Shown: positions 18,492 to 27,678, numbered from the stretch's first letter. The stretch: DNA of 64,000 nucleotides from Clostridia bacterium (GCA_017409845.1 JAFQRY010000011.1:186001-250000); one strand, 5' to 3'. The notes: generated by a model from the sequence alone, not told the origin. A program made the numbers and translations.

Positions 18492-19859
18492 ATGAGAAAA
18501 ATATTAAGTATATTAACGGTATCGGTGCTGATGCTTTGCAGCTTTTTCTGTGTTCCTGCAGGTGCGGCATATGACGATGTTATGGAATCCATGGAGCTTT
18601 ACTCGGATTGTCTTCTGCTTGTCAGCTCCGATAATTCCGAGGTTATTTTTGAAAAGAACGCAGGCAAGCAGACCTCTCCCGCAAGCCTTACCAAGGTTGT
18701 AACGGCAATTGTTGTTATTGAAAATTGCAAAGACCTCAATCAGCTTGTAACGGTCACGGAATCCGCAATCAGAGAGCTCGACGGCACGGGCAGCTCGCTC
18801 GGCGGACTTCAGGCAGGTGAGCAGGTAAGCGTTTATGACCTTCTTTGCAATCTTCTTATGCAGAGTGCAAACGAGGCGGCAACAGCTCTTGCCGATTATG
18901 TTTCGGGCAATGACAGAGCAAAGTTTGTGGGCATGATGAATGAGGTTGCCGAAAGACTCGGCTGCAGCAACAGCCATTTCGTAAATCCTCACGGACTGGA
19001 TGATGATAACCAGTATGTTACTGCCGAGGATATGGCAAAATTCGTTTCGCATGCAATGACTCTTCCCGTTTTCGAAGAAATTTTCGGCAAATTTACATAT
19101 ACTCTCAAGGCAACTAACCTTCAGGAGGAAAGAGTAATCCGCAACACAAACGGCATGATGAACAGTGCGGTTGAAGATTATTACTGTGAATATGTCAAGG
19201 GCGGAAAGACGGGCTCAACCTCAATCGCAGGCCGCTGTGTTGTTGCCGTTGCATCAAATGACGGCTATAACTATATCGGCGTTGCACTCAACTCAACCAT
19301 GCAGGATGTGGATAATGACGGCGTCAACGAAAACGGAGCCTTCCTCGACTGCAAGGAAATGTTTGAGTGGGCATTCAAAAATATTGAGCTTGTCGCTATT
19401 TCAGACACAACAAAAATAGTTGCTCAGATTCCCGTAAAATACGCAAAAACAACGGATTATCTTACCCTTTCACCTGCCGAAACGGTCTACAGCCTTGTTC
19501 CCTCGGGCACGGATTCAAGCAGTCTGCTTGTTGAGCCTGTAGCGGATACCTGCCCCGATTTTGTCAGGGCACCCGTGAAGAAGGGCGAAAAAATCTGCCG
19601 GGCAAAGGTGCTTTATGCAGGCAAGGTTATAAAGGAAATCGACCTTGTAGCAAGCATGGATGTTGAAATCGGAATTTTTTCATTCCTCGGAACCCTCGTC
19701 AAAACGCTTGCATCCTCGTGGATATTCAGGATAGCTGCCGTTGCTGTTATCGCGGCACTGGTTATTCTGCTTCTCATCAGACGCAAAAGAAGCAGGGATA
19801 AAGCGGCAGAAAACAGCTACAGAGTTCTTAACTACAATGATTTTATGAAATTAAAATGA
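18492..19859 (+). CDS. D-alanyl-D-alanine carboxypeptidase (peptidase S11)
   Basis: 455 residues. A signal peptide (about 1-25, cleaved near AGAA) is followed by the penicillin-binding catalytic domain. S65-LTK68 is the SxxK nucleophile motif (SPASLTKVV), SANEA holds SxN, and KGGKTGS is the KTG motif. A beta-sandwich follows and then a transmembrane helix near 405-430 (IFRIAAVAVIAALVILLLI) with a basic tail. This anchor differs from the amphipathic anchor of DacA-type enzymes. It trims pentapeptides in peptidoglycan and resembles DacF-type proteins of spore formers; the exact paralogue is uncertain. Confidence 0.9.
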   Translation: MRKILSILTVSVLMLCSFFCVPAGAAYDDVMESMELYSDCLLLVSSDNSEVIFEKNAGKQTSPASLTKVVTAIVVIENCKDLNQLVTVTESAIRELDGTGSSLGGLQAGEQVSVYDLLCNLLMQSANEAATALADYVSGNDRAKFVGMMNEVAERLGCSNSHFVNPHGLDDDNQYVTAEDMAKFVSHAMTLPVFEEIFGKFTYTLKATNLQEERVIRNTNGMMNSAVEDYYCEYVKGGKTGSTSIAGRCVVAVASNDGYNYIGVALNSTMQDVDNDGVNENGAFLDCKEMFEWAFKNIELVAISDTTKIVAQIPVKYAKTTDYLTLSPAETVYSLVPSGTDSSSLLVEPVADTCPDFVRAPVKKGEKICRAKVLYAGKVIKEIDLVASMDVEIGIFSFLGTLVKTLASSWIFRIAAVAVIAALVILLLIRRKRSRDKAAENSYRVLNYNDFMKLK

Positions 19860-19869
19860 GGAAATGAAA

Positions 19870-21033
19870 ATGGAAATTTACAAAGGCAGAGGCACGGAAG
19901 CGGACGAAAAAGAGCTGATTGAGGTTATTGATGATGTTTTCTTTTCGGAGGATGACGAAGCAACAAAAAGAAATTTTATCGAGCTTCTTCCGAGTCTTTA
20001 TAAGAAGCAGTATTCACCCGGCTACAACAACCTGATAGTAAAAGAAGACGGTGCAATCAAAGCGGCAATCGGCTGCTATCCCCGTGAGGTGACGGCAGCA
20101 GGCAGAAGCCTTAAGGTTATGGGCATCGGAAACGTGGCGGTTGCAAAGGATTCACGCCGCAAGGGTTATATGGTTGATCTGATGAATATTGCCGTTGATA
20201 TAACGAAAAACGAGGATTACGATTATTCGCTCCTCGGCGGTGACCGTCAGAGATACGGCTATTTCGGCTATGAGCCCATCGGCTACGGTCAGCGTTTTTC
20301 AATCAACAGAAACAACATAGACCATGTTGCGGGAAGGGATTTTGCAACAACCTTCACCGCAAAGGAAGTTACCGAGGATGATACCGCAACGGTTGATAAG
20401 ATTGTTGCTCTTTATAAGTCGCTTCCTTATCATATGAACAGAACACGCGAAAACTGCCTTGATGTGCTCAGAAGCTGGAGAAGCATTCCCTATGCAGCAT
20501 TTGAAAACGGTGAGTTCAAGGGATATTTTTCGGTTCAGAAATTCGGCGGACTTCAGGAAATCAAGGCTGTCAATGTTGAGGATACTCTCAGCCTTATCGA
20601 CTGTGCAATGAAGGTTATCGGCACCGAAAGTGTCGGTTTCACTATCCCCGTTTTTGATACGGATTTCTGCGATTATATGATAAAAATCTGCTCGGGCTCG
20701 GCACTCAATAATGCCGATATGATAAATATTTTCAATTTCAGAAAATTCATCGAAGCATTTCTTGCAATAAAAGCGGAGAGAATGAATCTCTGCAGCGGCA
20801 CGCTGAATGTTCTTATCCACGGCTTCAAGCAGGATGAGAGTCTTGCAATCACCGTTGACGGAAAGAATGTTTCGGTTACCGAAACCGATGCAAAGCCCGA
20901 TATCGAGCTTGAGCATCACAGAGCGATTGATATGATCGGCGGAATGTTCTCAAAGGAGAGAAATTCCCTTCCTGCATTTGCTCAGGGCTGGTTTCCCCTC
21001 GATTTCTTTGCCTACGGACAGGATAATGTTTGA
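19870..21033 (+). CDS. Eis-like GNAT N-acetyltransferase
   Basis: 387 residues from ATG 19870. GAGGA lies 7 bases before this ATG but only 1 base before the ATG at 19864, so the second is preferred. Acetyl-CoA binding is seen in VMGIGNVAVAKDSRRKGYMV (about 80-100, V/I-x-x-x-x-RR-x-G). A second GNAT-like half follows, then a C-terminal region resembling the SCP2-type fold found in Eis. Eis proteins acetylate amines such as aminoglycosides; the substrate here is unknown. The dac stop is 10 bases upstream, so it may be cotranscribed. Confidence 0.8.
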   Translation: MEIYKGRGTEADEKELIEVIDDVFFSEDDEATKRNFIELLPSLYKKQYSPGYNNLIVKEDGAIKAAIGCYPREVTAAGRSLKVMGIGNVAVAKDSRRKGYMVDLMNIAVDITKNEDYDYSLLGGDRQRYGYFGYEPIGYGQRFSINRNNIDHVAGRDFATTFTAKEVTEDDTATVDKIVALYKSLPYHMNRTRENCLDVLRSWRSIPYAAFENGEFKGYFSVQKFGGLQEIKAVNVEDTLSLIDCAMKVIGTESVGFTIPVFDTDFCDYMIKICSGSALNNADMINIFNFRKFIEAFLAIKAERMNLCSGTLNVLIHGFKQDESLAITVDGKNVSVTETDAKPDIELEHHRAIDMIGGMFSKERNSLPAFAQGWFPLDFFAYGQDNV

Positions 21034-21043
21034 TTTACAGAAA

Positions 21044-21087
21044 AATACCCCCGTAATTTTGTTTTCTGACAAAATTACGGGGGTATT
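21044..21087 (+). terminator. bidirectional terminator between acetyltransferase and lexA
   Basis: AATACCCCCGTAATTTTG and CAAAATTACGGGGGTATT form a perfect 18-bp stem around an 8-base loop. It lies between two convergent genes. The U-run is short, but the stem is one of the longest in the window. Confidence 0.85.
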
Positions 21088-21096
21088 GCGGTAGTT

Positions 21097-21687
21097 TTAA
21101 TAATATCTGTAGCTTGCGATAACCTTGCCGAGAATTATAACTTCATTGACAATAATGGGTTCAAGCAGATCGTTTTCGGGCTGAAGTCTGAAATGACCGT
21201 TTTCCTTATAGAAGGTTTTGACCGTAGCCGAGTCTTCGATAAGAGCAACAACCATTTCTCCGTTGCGTGCATCGGGAGTTCTTTCAACAATAACGATATC
21301 GCCGTCAAGGATGCCTGCCTGAATCATGCTTTCGCCCCTGACCTTCAGAGCAAAAAGCTCCTTATCCTGAGCACCGACCATAGAGAAGGGAAGATATCCC
21401 TCGATATCCTCAACCGCAAGGATGGGCTGACCTGCCGTTACCGTGCCGAGCAGGGGAACATGGGTAACGTTATCTGCCTGACCGACGATTTTGATGCATC
21501 TTTTGAGCATGGGAGGACGCTGAATGTATCCTGCTGCTTCAAGTGCATCAAGATTTGCCTGAACGGAGGATGTTGAACGCAGGCCTACCGCGGCACCGAT
21601 TTCACGCACGCTCGGCGTTGTGCCCGTTTTTGACATTTCAAGAAGAAATTCATAAATTTTCTGCTGTATCGGAGTAATGGGTTTCAT
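21097..21687 (-). CDS. lexA: SOS repressor LexA
   Basis: 196 residues. The N-terminal winged helix (TPIQQKIYEFLLEM, then PSVREIGAAVGLRSTSSVQ) binds the SOS box. The self-cleavage bond is A85-G86 (GTVTAG). S120 (VRGESM) and K157 (SATVKTF) are the catalytic pair of the S24 peptidase fold. It represses DNA damage genes until RecA filaments trigger cleavage. Two LexA-box-like sites overlap its own promoter, consistent with autoregulation. Confidence 0.95.
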   Translation of the reverse strand: MKPITPIQQKIYEFLLEMSKTGTTPSVREIGAAVGLRSTSSVQANLDALEAAGYIQRPPMLKRCIKIVGQADNVTHVPLLGTVTAGQPILAVEDIEGYLPFSMVGAQDKELFALKVRGESMIQAGILDGDIVIVERTPDARNGEMVVALIEDSATVKTFYKENGHFRLQPENDLLEPIIVNEVIILGKVIASYRYY

Positions 21688-21731
21688 AAATTTTTTACCT
21701 CATTTCTGTTGGGTTATAGTCTTCCGACCCT

Positions 21732-21771
21732 ATTATAGCACAAATGTTCAGAAAATGCAAACATTTGTTTG
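21732..21771 (-). promoter_or_regulatory. lexA promoter with two LexA boxes
   Basis: On the minus strand TTGCAT (21760-21755), 17 bases, TATAAT (21737-21732). The palindrome CAAACATTTGTTTG (21758-21771) covers the -35, and GCACAAATGTTC (21738-21749) fills the spacer. Both resemble the Firmicute LexA consensus CGAACRNRYGTTCG, the first in both half-sites and the second mainly in GTTC. Confidence 0.7.
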
Positions 21772-21823
21772 ATATTTTTTAAAAATTTTTTGGCAATATA
21801 CTATTTAATTGTTTAATATTATG

Positions 21824-21832
21824 TGCTATAAT
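21824..21832 (+). promoter_or_regulatory. extended -10 promoter of the serine hydrolase gene
   Basis: TGCTATAAT is a perfect extended -10 element, 50 bases before ATG 21882. No good -35 is seen at 17 bases (TTTAAT), as is common for extended -10 promoters. Confidence 0.5.
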
Positions 21833-21881
21833 TAAAAAATAATGGAATAATATTCTCAAAATTCAACGGGAGGTAGCTGAG

Positions 21882-23477
21882 ATGGCAGATATCAACACAA
21901 AGAGCATACCGAGAGCGGATTTTCCCGAGCAGGTCGGAATCAGTTCGGGAGAAATTGCAGCCTTCATAAACGATATTGAATCGAGCGGCGTTGAGGTTCA
22001 TTCAATGATGATTATCCGCCACGGAAAAATCGCATTTGAATGCTACCGTCATCCATATAACAGCGAATCTCCCCACACGATGTATTCGGTCAGCAAGAGC
22101 TTCACTTCAATTGCAATGGGCTTTGCGATTGATGAGGGGCTTGTCAGTCTTGATACAAAGGTTATTGATATTTTTCCTGAATACAGACCGAAAAAATATG
22201 ATGACAATCTTGAAAAAATGACGGTACGGCATCTGCTTACCATGACTGCAGGTAAGGATGTAAGCCTTATCAGCGACAAAACAAAGGGCAACTGGGTCGA
22301 GCAGTTTTTCTCGTCAAGATGGGGCTTTGCACCCGGTGAGGGCTGGCGTTATATCAGCGAAAACACCTATATGTGCAGTGCCATAATAAAAAAGCTGACG
22401 GGAAAGGGTCTTATTGATTATCTTAAGCCCCGTCTTTTTGAGCCGCTCGGAATAACAAGACGACCCTTCTGGGAAACCGACCCCGACGGTCTTGAGGCAG
22501 GCGGCTGGGGATTGTTTATAACAACAGACGAGCTTGCACGCTTCACTCTCTGCCTTCATCAGGGCGGCATGTATGACGGTGTTCAGGTTATCCCCGAATG
22601 GTATATAAACGAAGCAACCGGAAAGCAGGTTGATAATCCGCAGTATTCCGACAGAGACGCCTGCTGCGGCTACGGATATTTCTTCTGGCTCAACGACCTT
22701 AAAAACAGCTACCGCTCAGACGGAATGTTTTCCCAGTTCGGAATTGATTTCAAGGATTATGATGCCGTGCTTGCCTTCACCTGCAGCGAGGTTTTTGAGC
22801 AGAAGGCAAGAGACTGCATCTTCCGCCATTTTCCGCATGTATTCATTGATGAATGCGAAAACGGGTCTGCGGATGCGGCGAAGGAGCTTTCGCTTTCACC
22901 TCTCCCCGTACTCGATGCCGCACCGAGAAGCGTAATCGAAGAGTTTGTTGCGGGAAAAATAATTCATCTGAATAAAAACCGCCTTCTCAATGCGGTCGGA
23001 TGGCCCGTTTCGATGCTGCCGATGGCGGTTGTATATATGTCGGCAAACAGAGCAGGCAATATTGATAACATTGTTCTCGAATTCGGCGAAAACGAATGCA
23101 CCATGACCTGGGATGAGGGCAAGGAGCATAACACAATTGTCTGCGGCATGGACGGAAAAGAAAGATACAGCAGAATCCGTCTGGGCGGAATAAAGTTCAC
23201 GGCAGTTTCAACTGCGGCATGGACCGAAGACAATGTTCTTGAAATATGGATGAGACCGCTTGAGTCAATCTGCGAAAGACGCATAAAGCTTGAATTCAAG
23301 GGACAGAATGTTACTCTCATCCCGTCAAGCAGTCCGCCGCTTTCAACAATCGCAGACAGTCTTAAGGATATTGTCAAAACCTTTATGCCGATAGAAAAGG
23401 TTGCCGAAATCGGCGAAAAAGCATTTATGAAGCTTGATGCGATAGCGGAGCCTCCGCTTTCGGGAAAGATAGTATGA
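21882..23477 (+). CDS. serine hydrolase, class C beta-lactamase/DD-peptidase family
   Basis: 531 residues. The SxxK motif lies in MYSVSKSFTSIAMGFAIDEG (about residue 70), the Tyr region in YISENTYMCSA, and GGWGLFITTDELARF stands where the third motif region is expected. The hydrolase domain covers about 20-340; the last 170 residues form a beta-rich domain of unknown role. There is no signal peptide, so a cytoplasmic esterase, amidase or peptidase activity is more likely than antibiotic resistance. GGGAGG precedes the ATG. Confidence 0.82.
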   Translation: MADINTKSIPRADFPEQVGISSGEIAAFINDIESSGVEVHSMMIIRHGKIAFECYRHPYNSESPHTMYSVSKSFTSIAMGFAIDEGLVSLDTKVIDIFPEYRPKKYDDNLEKMTVRHLLTMTAGKDVSLISDKTKGNWVEQFFSSRWGFAPGEGWRYISENTYMCSAIIKKLTGKGLIDYLKPRLFEPLGITRRPFWETDPDGLEAGGWGLFITTDELARFTLCLHQGGMYDGVQVIPEWYINEATGKQVDNPQYSDRDACCGYGYFFWLNDLKNSYRSDGMFSQFGIDFKDYDAVLAFTCSEVFEQKARDCIFRHFPHVFIDECENGSADAAKELSLSPLPVLDAAPRSVIEEFVAGKIIHLNKNRLLNAVGWPVSMLPMAVVYMSANRAGNIDNIVLEFGENECTMTWDEGKEHNTIVCGMDGKERYSRIRLGGIKFTAVSTAAWTEDNVLEIWMRPLESICERRIKLEFKGQNVTLIPSSSPPLSTIADSLKDIVKTFMPIEKVAEIGEKAFMKLDAIAEPPLSGKIV

Positions 23478-23481
23478 TTTT

Positions 23482-24363
23482 ATGACGGATGTAAGAATGC
23501 AGAATAAAACAAACAAAAGCAACGGTAACAGGAAATTTCTTGTTGCCGCCGCTTGCGTTGTTTTTATTCTTGCGGTTCTTATTGTCGGAGCACTTTTTGC
23601 CAAAAATCCTGTCTATACGGCGATGGCTCAGAAAAAAGCGGAAAACGGAGATTTTCCGGCTGCGGCAGAGCTTATCACCAAAACCGACGGAAAGAAATCG
23701 GAGGTGCTCGATAAATATATTCTGCTTCGCCTTGATATCAACAGAAGCTATCCCGATCTGCTGACGGAATTTGATGCGGAAAAGATATCAGACTGGAGCG
23801 AAACCCTGATTTATCTCAATGAAAATTCCGATCTGCTCGGCAGAAGTATTACCGCCGAAATCTCACGGATATCACAGACCGTTTCGTTTATTACGCAAAA
23901 GGTTGATGAATATGAGGCGATGAGGGAGGATGTTCTTTCAATGATGGATGTTTTTCTTGAAATCAACCGCCTCCACACAAAGGGCGAGGACGGAAAAAAC
24001 AACGGCTTTACCGTTGCGGAGGAAAAAGAGAAAATCCGCAGGTGGGAGCAGTATTGCGAGGCGCTTGAGCAATTTTCGCTTAGCATAGACCCCAACGACA
24101 GTCTTTATCTTCTCACCTATCTTATCAAAGAGGTTCAGGGTGAATGTGCCGACCTCGGAAAGGCTGTTGATTCGGTTACGCAGAGCGGCTACAGCGAAAC
24201 AGATAAAGTCCGTTTCAGCGGTGAAGGCAGAAAGAGCTACCCCGACATCCGCAGCAGCAGTGCTTCGGTCAATCTTCTTGAAAAGGATAACTATGAGCTT
24301 CACCTGCATAAAGGAATATGCAGGATGCTTGTTGAAGGTCTCGGAGAATTTTATAAGCCGTAA
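23482..24363 (+). CDS. membrane-anchored protein of unknown function
   Basis: 293 residues. A basic start (NKTNKSNGNRK) leads into one hydrophobic helix (about 20-38, FLVAAACVVFILAVLIVGAL), and the rest is predicted extracellular. The outside part is rich in charged helices and contains a repeat-like early part (AAELITKTDGKKSEVLDKYI). I do not recognise a domain. It starts 4 bases after the serine hydrolase stop, so the two are probably cotranscribed. An alternative start is the ATG at 23497. Confidence 0.65.
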   Translation: MTDVRMQNKTNKSNGNRKFLVAAACVVFILAVLIVGALFAKNPVYTAMAQKKAENGDFPAAAELITKTDGKKSEVLDKYILLRLDINRSYPDLLTEFDAEKISDWSETLIYLNENSDLLGRSITAEISRISQTVSFITQKVDEYEAMREDVLSMMDVFLEINRLHTKGEDGKNNGFTVAEEKEKIRRWEQYCEALEQFSLSIDPNDSLYLLTYLIKEVQGECADLGKAVDSVTQSGYSETDKVRFSGEGRKSYPDIRSSSASVNLLEKDNYELHLHKGICRMLVEGLGEFYKP

Positions 24364-24395
24364 CAACATCAACAATTATTTAGGTTACGCAACCA

Positions 24396-24424
24396 TTGAC
24401 AAATTTTTTTACATATGATAAAAT
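24396..24424 (+). promoter_or_regulatory. promoter of the riboswitch-ATPase transcript
   Basis: TTGACA (24396-24401), 17 bases, TAAAAT (24419-24424): a near-consensus sigma-A promoter. Transcription should begin near 24431, just before the aptamer. Confidence 0.8.
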
Positions 24425-24430
24425 ACGGTT

Positions 24431-24577
24431 TACAGGTTAAAGGGGAGTAGCTTCAGGCTTCGTCCTGAGCCGATTGTCAACAACCGTTGCTTTAATGCAT
24501 CTGGCAAGCGGCCTGATTACGGTAAGCAAGACCTTTGACAGAAACTGTGTTTATGGTTTCTGCCAAAGGTTTTTATT
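24431..24577 (+). promoter_or_regulatory. yybP-ykoY (manganese) riboswitch with terminator
   Basis: AAAGGGGAGTAGCTTC (from 24439) and the closing strand GTAAGCAAGACCTTTG (24522-24537) are the conserved strands of the yybP-ykoY motif, with hairpins between them. The expression platform is visible: ACCTTTG-A-CAGAAAC pairs with GTTTCTG-C-CAAAGGT (24531-24570), followed by TTTTATTT. The strand ACCTTTG lies in both aptamer P1 and terminator, so Mn2+ binding should favour read-through. It sits directly upstream of a P-type cation ATPase, the classical target of this class. Confidence 0.88.
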
Positions 24578-24619
24578 TATATAAAAAATAAATTTGAAAT
24601 ATCGAAAGGAATGAAACGC

Positions 24620-27316
24620 ATGAAGTTCTATCTCGAGCAGATTGAGTCCGTTTTTTCTCATGTCAAGAGCTCCGAAGCAGGTTTGACAACTGCCGAAGCA
24701 GAAAAAAGACTTGCTGAAAACGGAAAAAACAAGCTCAAAGAAGGCAAGAAAAAGACAATACTTCAGAGAATCGGAGAGCAGCTTTCCGACCCGATGATTA
24801 TTATTCTTATCGTTGCCGCAATCATCTCCGCAATAACCGAATGGTTTGAAAGCGGAAGCTTCCATTTCGTTTTCCCCACAGACACGGTTATCATCATGGT
24901 TGTTGTTGTTATCAACACCGTTCTCGGCGTTGTTCAGGAGAGCAAGGCTGAAGCCGCAATTGAGGCACTTCAGGAAATGAGTGCCGCAACCTCCAAGGTT
25001 ATCCGTGACGGAAAGCTCGTTTCCGTTCGCAGCGAAGATCTTGTTGTCGGCGATGTGGTTGTTCTTGAAGCCGGCGATGCCGTTCCCGCAGACTGCCGTA
25101 TTTTTGAGTGTGCAAGCATGAAAATCGAAGAAGCTGCACTCACCGGTGAATCCGTTCCCGTTGACAAGCTCATTGCTGTTCTCAACGGCGGTGACAAGGG
25201 CGAGGTTCCCCTCGGCGACAGAAAGAACATGGCTTACATGGGCTCAACCGTTGTTTACGGACGTGGCAAGGCTGTTGTTGTCGGCACTGCAATGGATACC
25301 GAAATGGGCAAGATTGCAGATGCTATCGCACAGGCAGAAGAGGGTCAGACACCTCTCCAGATAAAGCTTGCTCAGCTCTCAAAGATTCTCACAAAGCTCG
25401 TTCTCGGCATCTGTGTTGTTCTTTTTGCATATCAGATGATCGTTTCATATGTTCAGACAGGTGCAATGCCTGAAATCACAAAGATTCTTGACAGCTTCAT
25501 GGTTGCCGTTTCACTTGCTGTTGCGGCTATTCCCGAAGGTCTTGTTGCCGTTGTTACAATCGTTCTTTCAATCGGCGTTACAAATATGTCAAAGAAAAAC
25601 GCCATCATCAGAAAGCTTACTGCGGTTGAAACTCTCGGCTGTGCTCAGATTATCTGCTCCGATAAAACAGGTACTCTTACTCAGAACAAGATGACCGTTG
25701 TTGACCACTACGGCGATAACGAAGCACTTATCGCAAAGGGTATGGCTCTTTGCTGTGACGCTGAAATCGACGAAAACGGCGAAGTTACCGGCGAGCCCAC
25801 AGAGGCTGCTCTCGTCGGCTATGCATATGCGCTCGGCATGCATAAGAATGACCTTGTTGCAAATGCTCCCAGAATCGGTGAAGCCCCCTTCGACTCAGGC
25901 AGAAAGATGATGTCAACCGTTCATCAGACCGCAGAAGGCATTATTCAGTATACAAAGGGTGCTCCCGACGAACTTCTCAAGAGATGCAAGCTTGCTCTTG
26001 TTGACGGAAAAGAGGTTGCATTCACAGACGATATTAAAGCTGCAATTCTTGCAGATAACAAGAGAATGGCAGACCAGGCACTCCGTGTTCTTGCCGTTGC
26101 TTACAGAAAATATGATTCCGCTCCCGCAGACTTTGCTCCCGAGGCACTTGAAAATGATCTTGTTTTCATCGGCCTTACAGGCATGATCGACCCTGCCCGT
26201 CCCGAGGTTAAGGCAGCTATCGAGGAATGCCGCTCGGCAGGTATCACTCCCATTATGATTACCGGCGACCACAAGGATACCGCGGTTGCAATTGCAATGC
26301 AGCTTGGCATCATTGAGGATGCTTCAGGTGCTATCACCGGTGCTCAGCTTGACGAAATCAGCGATGAAGATTTTGCCGAAAGAGTTACCGAATTCAGAGT
26401 TTATGCACGAGTTCAGCCCGAGCATAAAACAAGAATCGTCAACGCATGGCGTGCACGCGGCATGATTACCGCAATGACGGGCGACGGCGTTAACGATGCT
26501 CCCTCAATCAAGAGTGCCGATATCGGTGTCGGCATGGGTATCACGGGCACCGACGTTACAAAGAATGTTGCAGATATGGTTCTTGCAGACGATAACTTCG
26601 CAACAATCGTTGCCGCAGTTTCGGAGGGCAGAAGAATCTATGACAACATCAGAAAGGCAATCCAGTTCCTTCTCGGCTCAAACCTTTCCGAGGTTCTTTC
26701 AATCTTCACTGCAACTATCCTTAATTTCACAATTCTCAAGCCCGTTCATCTTCTTTTCATCAACCTTGTAACAGACAGTATTCCCGCTCTTGCACTCGGT
26801 CTTGAAAGACCCGAAAGAGATATCATGCAGAGAAAGCCCCGTGACAGCAAGGAAGGCGTTTTCGCAGGCGGCATGGGCTTCGACGTATTCTATCAGGGTG
26901 CACTTGTTACAATCCTTACTCTTGCAGCTTTCTTTATCGGCGAATTCCTTCAGAACGGTTACTGGCAGTTCACCAACATTGACCCCGCTCACTGCGGCGA
27001 AGGCATGACAATGGCATTCCTTACCATGTCAATGTGCGAAATTTTCCACTCATTCAACATGCGTTCACAGAGGGGCTCGGTTATCGGAATGGCTCTCGGT
27101 CAGAAGTCACACAACATCGTGCTTTACGGTGCGATGGTTGCATCTCTCATTCTCACTACTGCTATTATCGAAATTCCCTTCCTCGCAGATATGTTTGAAT
27201 TCACTCACCTCGATCCTCTTGCTTACGGCATCTCGATCGGTCTTGCATTCCTCGTAATTCCTATCGTAGAAGTTGTCAAGGCTATCCAGAGAGCAGTCGC
27301 AAAGAAAAAAGCATAA
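24620..27316 (+). CDS. P-type cation-transporting ATPase (Ca2+/Mn2+ type)
   Basis: 898 residues from ATG 24620, which is 9 bases after AAGGA; the ATG at 24611 touches the ribosome binding site. Order: N-terminal cation-ATPase domain, TGES actuator motif (ALTGESVPVD), phosphorylation D348 (CSDKTGTLTQ), nucleotide domain (KGAPDELL), hinge TGDGVNDAP, and a C-terminal membrane domain with the PEGL motif (AAIPEGLVAVV) at helix 4. This is the SERCA/PMR1-like P2A layout. With the riboswitch in front, export of Mn2+ is the most likely role; Ca2+ remains possible. Confidence 0.92.
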   Translation: MKFYLEQIESVFSHVKSSEAGLTTAEAEKRLAENGKNKLKEGKKKTILQRIGEQLSDPMIIILIVAAIISAITEWFESGSFHFVFPTDTVIIMVVVVINTVLGVVQESKAEAAIEALQEMSAATSKVIRDGKLVSVRSEDLVVGDVVVLEAGDAVPADCRIFECASMKIEEAALTGESVPVDKLIAVLNGGDKGEVPLGDRKNMAYMGSTVVYGRGKAVVVGTAMDTEMGKIADAIAQAEEGQTPLQIKLAQLSKILTKLVLGICVVLFAYQMIVSYVQTGAMPEITKILDSFMVAVSLAVAAIPEGLVAVVTIVLSIGVTNMSKKNAIIRKLTAVETLGCAQIICSDKTGTLTQNKMTVVDHYGDNEALIAKGMALCCDAEIDENGEVTGEPTEAALVGYAYALGMHKNDLVANAPRIGEAPFDSGRKMMSTVHQTAEGIIQYTKGAPDELLKRCKLALVDGKEVAFTDDIKAAILADNKRMADQALRVLAVAYRKYDSAPADFAPEALENDLVFIGLTGMIDPARPEVKAAIEECRSAGITPIMITGDHKDTAVAIAMQLGIIEDASGAITGAQLDEISDEDFAERVTEFRVYARVQPEHKTRIVNAWRARGMITAMTGDGVNDAPSIKSADIGVGMGITGTDVTKNVADMVLADDNFATIVAAVSEGRRIYDNIRKAIQFLLGSNLSEVLSIFTATILNFTILKPVHLLFINLVTDSIPALALGLERPERDIMQRKPRDSKEGVFAGGMGFDVFYQGALVTILTLAAFFIGEFLQNGYWQFTNIDPAHCGEGMTMAFLTMSMCEIFHSFNMRSQRGSVIGMALGQKSHNIVLYGAMVASLILTTAIIEIPFLADMFEFTHLDPLAYGISIGLAFLVIPIVEVVKAIQRAVAKKKA

Positions 27317-27318
27317 GC

Positions 27319-27678
27319 TTAACGGGCAGTCCGTAAGGGCTGCCCGTTCTGGACTGTCGATAAAGTCGCTGAAACATAAACGAAATAAAATGTGGGGGGG
27401 CAATGACCCGATGACCCGCATTAACGCCCCGCAAGAGTAGGGCGGGATGCCCTCATCCCGCCGTATATCCTTTCGTTTTATTCGGCATTTTTTCTCCCGT
27501 CGGAGTACCTTTGTACGCCTTCGGTCGAAGATTAACCCCTCCGCTTCACTTTCGTTCAGCACCTCCCCTGAAGGGGAGGCAGTCATTCAGCTTTCTTTCT
27601 CAACAGTCACCACCTTGTCGAAAAACAAGTTTTTCGACAAGCTGTAACGGGCAGTCCGCAAGGGCTGCCCGTTCTTTT
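27319..27678. repeat. intergenic mosaic of palindromes with duplicated terminator hairpin
   Basis: The gap 27317-27747 holds no gene. AACGGGCAGTCC...GGGCTGCCCGTTCT occurs twice, at 27321-27350 and 27646-27675, differing at one base; only the second has the following TTTT. Between them lie a class B palindrome (GTAGGGCGGGATG, from 27438), a CCTCCCCTGAAGGGGAGG palindrome (about 27563-27580) and CTTGTCGAAAAAC/GTTTTTCGACAAG (27613-27640). It looks like repeats inserted into, or copied with, the terminator of the ATPase gene. Confidence 0.6.
27646..27678 (+). terminator. intrinsic terminator downstream of the P-type ATPase
   Basis: AACGGGCAGTCC-GCAA-GGGCTGCCCGTT is a 12-bp stem with one wobble pair, followed by CTTTT. 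The first copy at 27321-27348 has the same stem but no U-run. Confidence 0.7.

Noticed and set aside
21882-23477. Antibiotic-resistance beta-lactamase
   Set aside because: It has the SxxK fold but no signal peptide and an extra C-terminal domain; a general serine hydrolase is the safer call.
27321-27348. First GGGCAG hairpin as an active terminator
   Set aside because: Same stem as the downstream copy but without a U-run; it may be a remnant of duplication.
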